From positions 1 through 7,754 of the forward strand of contig JAMCTO010000075.1 of NCBI GenBank assembly GCA_023381095.1: DNA of 7,754 nucleotides, in the 5' to 3' direction. This stretch comes from Bacillota bacterium. Lineage in GTDB: Bacteria > Bacillota > Sulfobacillia > Sulfobacillales > Sulfobacillaceae. The notes under the pieces were generated by a model. The model did no database searches, was not told the origin of the DNA, and was given only the letters and a program-made list of their open reading frames with translations. The translations under genes and the position numbers were made by a program. Shown here in pieces: positions 1-4,485 of the stretch (positions are counted from its first letter, which is position 1; every line of letters begins with the position of its first letter).

Positions 1-66
1 TCCCAAACGCGAATCGCTCTATGGGTGGCATCTTGTGCCGCGGGTGACTTCGGTATTGGTTCTCGT
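1..66. repeat. 66-bp exact inverted copy of primase sequence at window edge
   Basis: Base k of this stretch pairs with base 1114-k, so bases 1-66 are the perfect reverse complement of 1048-1113 inside the primase gene. The first mismatch is at base 67. Read on the plus strand it encodes primase residues 178-199 in the primase frame (PKRESLY to VLVLV), then hits TAA at 71-73. The identity is complete, it stops abruptly, and it lies at the very end of the window. That pattern fits an assembly or whole-genome-amplification chimera better than a biological repeat. A real inverted duplication or rearrangement junction remains possible. Confidence 0.95.
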
Positions 67-418
67 GAATTAACGTAGTATAATTATGCAAAGCAGCCAT
101 TCCCGCCTGATGAATGGCAGATTGCTGATCCGCCTGCGTCGCGGGTAACACAGGATCAATAAAAGTCTGGGCCGTATTAATCCGCAACCCTGCCGCCGCC
201 ATCGCTGCCGTCGTATACCGGAATAAATGATCGCGCACGACTAACGATGTGCGAAAATAAAACGTCACGGTTACATGCCGAAAAATCGAAGTATGCCCAC
301 GTCGCAGGAGTTGCAGAGGACGTTTAGCATTGGTAATATCGGGTTTCGACAAATATTCTGCAGCAATACGCGCCAAAATCATCCGATTCGGATCGCTATA
401 GGTGATTAATTCAACCAT
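2..418 (-). CDS. ThyX-like (flavin-dependent thymidylate synthase fold) protein, partial, degenerate motif
   Basis: The start is ATG at 418, overlapping the end of the upstream 91-aa gene by 13 nt, with GGGGGAGG as a plausible ribosome binding site. The layout follows ThyX: an early helix (DPNRMILARIAAEYL, 9-23), then LLRRGHTSIFRHVTVTFYFR (37-56), matching the family's GHxSxxEHxxFTF segment, then RDHLFRY (62-68) and FIDP (86-89). ThyX makes dTMP from dUMP using FAD and methylene-tetrahydrofolate. The family signature RHRxxSxNExSxR is nearly lost: here it reads RYTTAAMAAAGLR (67-79), keeping only the first and last Arg, and the usual Glu before His48 is Arg47. Activity is therefore doubtful. 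The frame stays open to the window edge, but bases 1-66 are an inverted primase copy, so only about residues 1-117 (67-418) can be trusted. Homology is inferred from pattern only. Confidence 0.6.
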   Translation of the reverse strand, partial: MVELITYSDPNRMILARIAAEYLSKPDITNAKRPLQLLRRGHTSIFRHVTVTFYFRTSLVVRDHLFRYTTAAMAAAGLRINTAQTFIDPVLPATQADQQSAIHQAGMAALHNYTTLIHENQYRSHPRHKMPPIERFAFG

Positions 419-681
419 GAGGTGGGGTCCTCCCCCGCGGGAAGCGGCAACCATTCAATGGTCCACTCAGGGTTGACCCACATGGCATCCACCGCGCCAT
501 ACGCTAATAATGTATAACCCGACAGGTAGCACCAATCTTCCATCAATCGCAAAGAGCGTCCGGTTCGAAACACGCGGGGGGATTCTCCCCCAGCCACGAC
601 AACCGCATAAAAGAGGCCATCTTCTGCACTGCCAATATCAGTCTGAATGGCATGAATTTGTGGATATGGTGTAGTCGTCAC
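406..681 (-). CDS. Small unknown protein (91 aa), first gene after the internal promoter
   Basis: I chose GTG at 681 because AAGGAG (690-695) lies 8 nt upstream. An upstream GTG at 714 would put that site inside the gene. The protein is acidic and Trp-rich, with a likely beta-rich core (YAVVVAGG, 25-32) and the segments RSLRLMEDWCYLSGYTLLAYG (42-62) and VNPEWTIEWLPLP (69-81). I see no signal peptide, membrane helix or known catalytic motif. Two copies of the G-run/C-run near-palindrome lie inside it, writing GGESPR (31-36) and PAGEDP (81-86). It is the first gene behind the promoter at 736-765 and overlaps the ThyX-like gene by 13 nt, so the two are probably translated together. Function unknown. 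Confidence 0.75.
   Translation of the reverse strand: MTTTPYPQIHAIQTDIGSAEDGLFYAVVVAGGESPRVFRTGRSLRLMEDWCYLSGYTLLAYGAVDAMWVNPEWTIEWLPLPAGEDPTSWLN
424..441. repeat. G/C near-palindrome copy
   Basis: Plus strand GGGG-tcct-CCCCC-GCGGG. It encodes PAGEDP at the C-terminus of the 91-aa protein and also supplies the G-rich ribosome binding site of the ThyX-like gene. Confidence 0.5.
573..591. repeat. G/C near-palindrome copy
   Basis: Plus strand CGC-GGGGGG-attct-CCCCC. It encodes GGESPR in the 91-aa protein. Confidence 0.55.
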
Positions 682-689
682 ATTAAGAT

Positions 690-701
690 CTCCTTCCTTC
701 C
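690..701 (-). promoter_or_regulatory. Ribosome binding site fixing the GTG start at 681
   Basis: On the minus strand this reads GGAAGGAAGGAG and ends 8 nt before GTG 679-681. The nearby ATG at 682 is followed at once by TGA and cannot be the start. Confidence 0.75.
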
Positions 702-735
702 CACGTTCGCACACAGCGAATAGGGATTCTATAGT

Positions 736-765
736 ATTCTAGATCATTGGATATATCCACGTCAA
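736..765 (-). promoter_or_regulatory. Sigma70-type promoter for the 91-aa/ThyX-like gene pair
   Basis: On the minus strand, TTGACG (760-765) is a five-of-six match to the -35 consensus. It is followed by an 18-nt spacer and TAGAAT (736-741), a five-of-six match to the -10 consensus. Transcription would start near 729, leaving a leader of about 48 nt before the GTG at 681. The primase stop codon TGA (762-764) lies inside the -35 box, so the promoter overlaps the end of the preceding gene. This is the largest gap in the operon. Confidence 0.65.
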
Positions 766-770
766 CTAGA
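738..770. promoter_or_regulatory. Possible operator: palindrome in the promoter spacer with flanking TCTAG/CTAGA
   Basis: A perfect 10-bp palindrome, GGATATATCC (749-758), fills the spacer between -35 and -10. It is flanked almost symmetrically by TCTAG (738-742) and CTAGA (766-770), one base off perfect symmetry. A further TCTAGA lies at 784-789. A protein bound here would block RNA polymerase. The regulator is unknown. Confidence 0.35.
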
Positions 771-1643
771 GGCTAATAGGGGATCTAGAAAGGTGCGGAG
801 ATCCGATTCCGTATATTGTTTGGGATCCCCCGCCGGGCAGGTAAACGGGATGAGCGAAACCCCATGGAGGGCTTGTTGCAAGCGAGGAATTGCCTCTTGT
901 CCCGCCTCATCACCATCGGGCCACAGGATAACCGACGCCCCTCGTCGCTGAAGTTGTTCCACTTGAAGAGAAGAAAGGGCCAGCCCACCCATTGCCAACG
1001 CAGGGTAGCCACATTGCAACAAATGCAACGCATCTAGTTCAGCTTCGACGAGAACCAATACCGAAGTCACCCGCGGCACAAGATGCCACCCATAGAGCGA
1101 TTCGCGTTTGGGAGCACCTTTATCTGCCATGTATTTAGGACGATCTAGTCGGAGAGGACGCCAATTCACCCAGAGTAACCGTCCCCGTCCATCGCACCAC
1201 GGAATCCCTAGCCCACGCTCGGGATCGGATCCCAATCGTGATCGCCGCACAAGCAGGGAATCGGTAACCCCTTTACTTTGCAACCATGTCCAATGGGTAA
1301 TGGTAAGTGGCCCCGGCCACTGTGGACGATAAGGAGGAAGGATCCGATGGGTATTCACCACATTCACGGGCACGCGGGGGGATCCCACCCACGCATACAA
1401 TTGATCTTCTGTCAACACCGCCCCACAGCGAAAACAATGACCTATCCCTTTAACGGGGGAATAAGAAAACGACGGGCGTTGATCCCCCCGATGATGCGCA
1501 GCAGTATTCGGACAGGAAAACTGGAGCTGATCGTCCCCCCGCACAGTCAATCCCCGGTGTTGAAGCATGAGTCGCCATTGAGCGGTGGTATATTTTCCCC
1601 GCCGTTGCAAAGAGTCATAGGTTTGATCCCATCGTTCACGCAT
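762..1643 (-). CDS. DNA primase, CHC2 zinc finger plus Toprim (phage/plasmid type)
   Basis: This is a DnaG-type primase of 293 aa that lays RNA primers at the replication fork. The start is ATG at 1643, because AGGAGG (1653-1658) lies 9 nt upstream and the helicase stop is only 4 nt before it. The longer frame to 1709 would overlap the helicase. The N-terminal zinc module has C44, H50/H51, C70 and C73 (FSCPN...GHCFRCG), followed by a linker. PKYMADKGAPKRESLYGWH (169-187) corresponds to the DnaG segment before Toprim. The Toprim domain shows VLVEAELDAL (197-206, catalytic E200) and ILWPDGDEAG (239-248, D243/D245). It is half the length of bacterial DnaG and lacks the C-terminal helicase-binding domain, as in many phage primases. 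The neighbouring helicase is the obvious partner. Copies of the G/C near-palindrome write GSPR (87-90) and PAGDP (270-274). Confidence 0.92.
   Translation of the reverse strand: MRERWDQTYDSLQRRGKYTTAQWRLMLQHRGLTVRGDDQLQFSCPNTAAHHRGDQRPSFSYSPVKGIGHCFRCGAVLTEDQLYAWVGSPRVPVNVVNTHRILPPYRPQWPGPLTITHWTWLQSKGVTDSLLVRRSRLGSDPERGLGIPWCDGRGRLLWVNWRPLRLDRPKYMADKGAPKRESLYGWHLVPRVTSVLVLVEAELDALHLLQCGYPALAMGGLALSSLQVEQLQRRGASVILWPDGDEAGQEAIPRLQQALHGVSLIPFTCPAGDPKQYTESDLRTFLDPLLASS
822..835. repeat. G/C near-palindrome copy, opposite orientation
   Basis: Plus strand GGG-at-CCCCC-GCCG. It encodes PAGDP near the primase C-terminus. Confidence 0.5.
1048..1113. repeat. Partner arm of the 66-bp inverted repeat, inside the primase
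   Basis: This arm sits in an intact reading frame. It encodes the segment just before and into the Toprim domain (residues 178-199, ending in the VLVLV strand before the E200 metal-ligand motif). Because the gene is continuous here, this is the native copy and the one at 1-66 is the displaced one. Confidence 0.95.
1373..1386. repeat. G/C near-palindrome copy
   Basis: Plus strand CGC-GGGGGG-at-CCC. It encodes GSPR in the linker between the zinc finger and Toprim of the primase. Confidence 0.5.
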
Positions 1644-1647
1644 CCCC

Positions 1648-2877
1648 TCAATCCTCCTCATCGGGTTCCGCCACTTGGCTGCCAAACCAAACCCCCAAGG
1701 GATGACCAATATCTAAATGCGCCACAAGATTCAACGGGTCTTTATGAATATTAATCACATGCGATTTGACCACTTTCCCCGCTAAAATCCCATCCGCTCG
1801 CCGTTTCCATTTAACTACCGCCGTGGCATCTTGATATAAATTGCGGGATTCTTGAATCTCCCCGCTCTCCCCAATCTGTGCATTCAAAATAATTGGGACT
1901 TGTAAACTATTCGCGACTTGATGTAACCCCCGCGAAATCTTCACGTATTGTTCGCGAATGGAAACCGCTCGCTCATCGGGAGCCATCCATGAAAGCTGGT
2001 CAATAATAATTAACGCGGGACGGTATAATACGCCCAACCGATACGTCAATTCTGGGGTCAGCAAACCCGGCAAATCACGATGATGAATCACATAAAAGGG
2101 ATCCGTTTGATCCGCATGGGCTTGCAGCATCGTCGTGCCATATGTGAGCAGGTTATGAGCAAATGCTTCGGTATCCGCTCCCGCGTGGGTGCCCCGAATA
2201 AGGGTTTGATAATCAAATTGCCCTTCTAACGCATCCCACCGCGCTGCAAATTCTTCGGGGGAAATCTCTAAATTGCAAAACAAGATCGGTTGCCGGTGAT
2301 GACGCCAAAAAGCCAACGCCCATGCTAACGCAATCCATGTTTTACCAGTGTGCCACGGAGCCGCCGAGACAATATAATCCCCCCGTAACCATCCGCCGAG
2401 CACTTCATCGGTGGCCGTATCGCCCGAAGACAGAATGTTCTCCCCCGCATAATCGGCATAGTGCATGGCCCGATCCAGCACATTTTGCACCATATCCTTT
2501 GCCACGACCGGCGCGGGAGGCGTCACCGTCTGAACAAAGGCTTGCAGTTTCTGTAATGCTTCCTCGGGGTTCGCCCACTCCTCATATGTGGGTAAATCCG
2601 CCAAGCGATCCATTTGAATCCATTGTTGCCACAATCGATCCCGATAATAAGCTATCGGTTCAGTCGGCGCGGGGGGATCCCCCGGCAATTCAGGAAATTG
2701 TTCACACACTTCGGCCCATTGGGGGGCACTGTGATACCGTTGTGCAAAGGCTTGGACCCATTCGAACACGGGGGCCAAGCCATCATGCCGAAACCATTCC
2801 GCTTGAAATCCTAAATCCCGGGTGGCTGTCCAATTTTGGAGTAGTCCCGATAATGCCAATAACCCCCACGAAGCCAT
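1648..2877 (-). CDS. DnaB-like replicative helicase (RecA-fold, SF4)
   Basis: At 409 aa this is near the usual 400-470 aa of phage and bacterial DnaB-type helicases, the hexameric 5'-3' motors of the replication fork. The start ATG has AAAGGAG (2888-2894) upstream. Residues 1-65 look like the DnaB N-terminal domain (FRHDGLAPVFEWVQAFAQRY, 29-48). The RecA core begins at LGGWLRGDYIVSAAPWHTGKT (160-180). The Walker A is AxxxxGKT, with A173 in place of the usual first Gly. Then come ILFCNLEISPEEFAARW (198-214, matching the DnaB FxSLEMS strand), Walker B ALIIIDQLSW (288-297, D293), REQYVKISRGLHQVANSLQVPIILNAQ (308-334) and LYQDATAVV (347-355), the DnaB sensor region. The C-terminus is acidic (EPDEED). 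A G/C near-palindrome writes PGDPPAP (65-71) in the linker after the N-terminal domain. The primase lies 4 nt downstream. Confidence 0.9.
   Translation of the reverse strand: MASWGLLALSGLLQNWTATRDLGFQAEWFRHDGLAPVFEWVQAFAQRYHSAPQWAEVCEQFPELPGDPPAPTEPIAYYRDRLWQQWIQMDRLADLPTYEEWANPEEALQKLQAFVQTVTPPAPVVAKDMVQNVLDRAMHYADYAGENILSSGDTATDEVLGGWLRGDYIVSAAPWHTGKTWIALAWALAFWRHHRQPILFCNLEISPEEFAARWDALEGQFDYQTLIRGTHAGADTEAFAHNLLTYGTTMLQAHADQTDPFYVIHHRDLPGLLTPELTYRLGVLYRPALIIIDQLSWMAPDERAVSIREQYVKISRGLHQVANSLQVPIILNAQIGESGEIQESRNLYQDATAVVKWKRRADGILAGKVVKSHVINIHKDPLNLVAHLDIGHPLGVWFGSQVAEPDEED
1653..1658 (-). promoter_or_regulatory. Ribosome binding site fixing the primase start at 1643
   Basis: The minus-strand AGGAGG lies inside the last codons of the helicase, 9 nt before the primase ATG. 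This arrangement suggests translational coupling of helicase and primase. Confidence 0.75.
2668..2683. repeat. G/C near-palindrome copy, best example
   Basis: Plus strand CGC-GGGGGG-at-CCCCC. It encodes PGDPPA just after the N-terminal domain of the helicase. Confidence 0.6.
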
Positions 2878-2922
2878 CCATAGTCGTCTCCTTTATGTGG
2901 TTGTGGTTGTATATTTACCCGT

Positions 2923-3141
2923 CTAAGGAACGCGTGCATCTCGCCGGTACCACACGCCCGTCCATAACTGGGATAACGTCAGGTTCACTTCGCGGGGAGA
3001 GTCCGTAGTCATTACCAACCGCCGACGGTCAGGATCCCAGTGCATCCAAACAATGTCTGCAGTTTCCTGCACTTGCCAACTGACATCATCCCCATTTTGC
3101 AAGGCTTGAACCACCGCCGTAGGATCTGTCAAAAGTTCCAT
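2923..3141 (-). CDS. Small unknown protein (72 aa) between methyltransferase and helicase
   Basis: The start is ATG at 3141, with AAAGGAG (3150-3156) 8 nt upstream. The GTG at 3162 would leave that site inside the gene. The stop of the methyltransferase is 17 nt upstream. The protein begins MELLTDPTAVVQALQNGDDV, then alternates short strands (IVWMHWDPDRRRLVMTT) and ends NLTLSQLWTGVWYRR. The order 'short helix with Ala-Leu-x-x-Gly, two strands, Leu-rich segment, Trp-Tyr' loosely recalls small phage proteins of the DUF2829 (Tad2-like) kind. The match is too weak to name it, and the family's usual charged-Trp core is not clear. A half copy of the CGCGGGG motif writes DSPRE. Function unknown. Confidence 0.7.
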   Translation of the reverse strand: MELLTDPTAVVQALQNGDDVSWQVQETADIVWMHWDPDRRRLVMTTDSPREVNLTLSQLWTGVWYRRDARVP

Positions 3142-3158
3142 TGTGTCCACTCCTTTAA

Positions 3159-4472
3159 TCACAAAACAAAATATTCTTGTTGTAGTCGTCGCTGTATAAG
3201 GGGAATATAATTCGGATTGAGTTCAATCCCCACCGCATGGCGTCCTAACCGATTGGCAACCGCTAAAGTCGTACCACTCCCCGCAAATGGATCGAGCACA
3301 GTGCCTGCATCCTCTATCGGATGGTCGCAGGGGGGAGCTTCGGTCAGCCAGCCACGGGCAAAGAAGTCTTCACGGATCGCTGGCGGCAACGGCCTTGCGC
3401 CCGAACGATCAATTCTGATGTAATGGTCGAAGGCATCCCCGCAAATGTTCCGCATGGCGTCCTTGTGCGGTGAGTGTCGCATGAGATCGGCTTCCCATCG
3501 CTGTTCGCGTCGGGTGACGGGGCGGCTACCTTCACCGTCACGCCGGGGTCGATTGAATCCCGCACGACCCGTAACCCGCGTTGGATCATCAATCGGGCCT
3601 TTACCAATCGGCGTATTAATGACTTCGGCACAATCGCAACGTTTTCCAGCAGGCGGGCATCCCGCTAACACCATCAATTCCACGAGTTTTTCCGGCCACA
3701 CGGCAAAATGCGCTTCGGGATAAGGTTGCGTATTGATAAACCAGACATCCCGGCGATTCCGCATTAAAGATTTTGTCGAAGCATTCCATCGGTCGTTAAA
3801 ACCGACATACGTTCGCTTTCCTACCAACCGTTGCTTATCTCGCCGATCTTTCCCTTGATTAGCATGAACTGCTCCCGTTTTACCCCGATCAAAATAACTT
3901 CCGTTATCCCCCGCAACGGCGCGTTCCGCAATCGCTTGGGCATCATAATAGTAGTGAGGGGATTTACTTAAGAGAAAAATATATTCGTGACTACGCGTGG
4001 GCCGATCTTTAACACTTTCGGGAATCGGATTCCCTTTGGCCCAAATAATATCACTCCGCAAAATCCACCCGTCCTCTTGCAACGCTAGCGCCACACGCCA
4101 GGGAATTCCCAATAAATTTTTGGGAGCCACAACCGGATATTTCGGATCGTGATAGACCCCTTTATCCCCAGTGCTCGCATAAGTGTCGTCAAGGTTGAGG
4201 AAAACAACCCCATCATTACGCAACACGCGCCGGACTTCGCGAAATACCGCAACTAATTGCTCCACATAGGCGTACGGCGTCGCTTCCAATCCAATCTGTC
4301 CCGACACCCCGTAATCTCGTAATCCATAATAGGGTGGCGAGGTAATACAGGTTTGAACACTTTGATCGGCTAGATGCTTTAGTTGAGTTAGTACATCCCC
4401 AATTAATACGGAGACTTTGGTAAGCGATTCCGAGGTGGATAACTCTATTGGAGTTTTGTGTTGTAGATTCAT
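3159..4472 (-). CDS. DNA methyltransferase, beta class (N6-adenine/N4-cytosine type)
   Basis: This 437-aa enzyme would transfer a methyl group from S-adenosylmethionine to a DNA base. The start is ATG at 4472, 13 nt after the stop of the upstream fusion gene. Earlier in-frame starts (4499, 4565) overlap that gene and lack a ribosome binding site, although the site for 4472 (GCGGGGG) is itself weak. The motif order is IV then I, as in beta-class enzymes. Catalytic motif IV is TSPPYYGLRDYG (44-55) and the SAM-binding motif I is VLDPFAGSGTT (392-402), followed by HAVGIELNPNY. SPPY is common in N4-cytosine enzymes but also occurs in N6-adenine ones, so the base is unresolved. Between VLAGCP (268-273) and motif I lies an insertion of about 115 residues with C272, C279, C281, C344, C382 and H384, probably a zinc-stabilised target-recognition part. 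No restriction nuclease lies beside it, so it is probably an orphan phage-type enzyme. Confidence 0.9.
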   Translation of the reverse strand: MNLQHKTPIELSTSESLTKVSVLIGDVLTQLKHLADQSVQTCITSPPYYGLRDYGVSGQIGLEATPYAYVEQLVAVFREVRRVLRNDGVVFLNLDDTYASTGDKGVYHDPKYPVVAPKNLLGIPWRVALALQEDGWILRSDIIWAKGNPIPESVKDRPTRSHEYIFLLSKSPHYYYDAQAIAERAVAGDNGSYFDRGKTGAVHANQGKDRRDKQRLVGKRTYVGFNDRWNASTKSLMRNRRDVWFINTQPYPEAHFAVWPEKLVELMVLAGCPPAGKRCDCAEVINTPIGKGPIDDPTRVTGRAGFNRPRRDGEGSRPVTRREQRWEADLMRHSPHKDAMRNICGDAFDHYIRIDRSGARPLPPAIREDFFARGWLTEAPPCDHPIEDAGTVLDPFAGSGTTLAVANRLGRHAVGIELNPNYIPLIQRRLQQEYFVL

Positions 4473-4485
4473 AGAACCCCCGCTC

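Noticed and set aside
715..761. Possible terminator after the primase
   Set aside because: The only hairpin is the short AT-centred GGATATATCC with no following U-run on the transcript. A promoter/operator reading fits better.
1278..1754. Plus-strand open frame of 158 codons opposite primase and helicase ends
   Set aside because: It crosses two genes on the other strand and has low-complexity Pro/His/Arg composition typical of an antisense shadow.
2322..3008. Long plus-strand open frame of 228 codons opposite the helicase
   Set aside because: It is antisense to a well-supported helicase, rich in Pro, Arg and Ser with no recognisable domain, and no ribosome binding site precedes it.
3344..3631. 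Minus-strand 95-codon frame inside the stand-alone methyltransferase
   Set aside because: It lies wholly within the methyltransferase frame, whose motifs IV and I lie on both sides of it.
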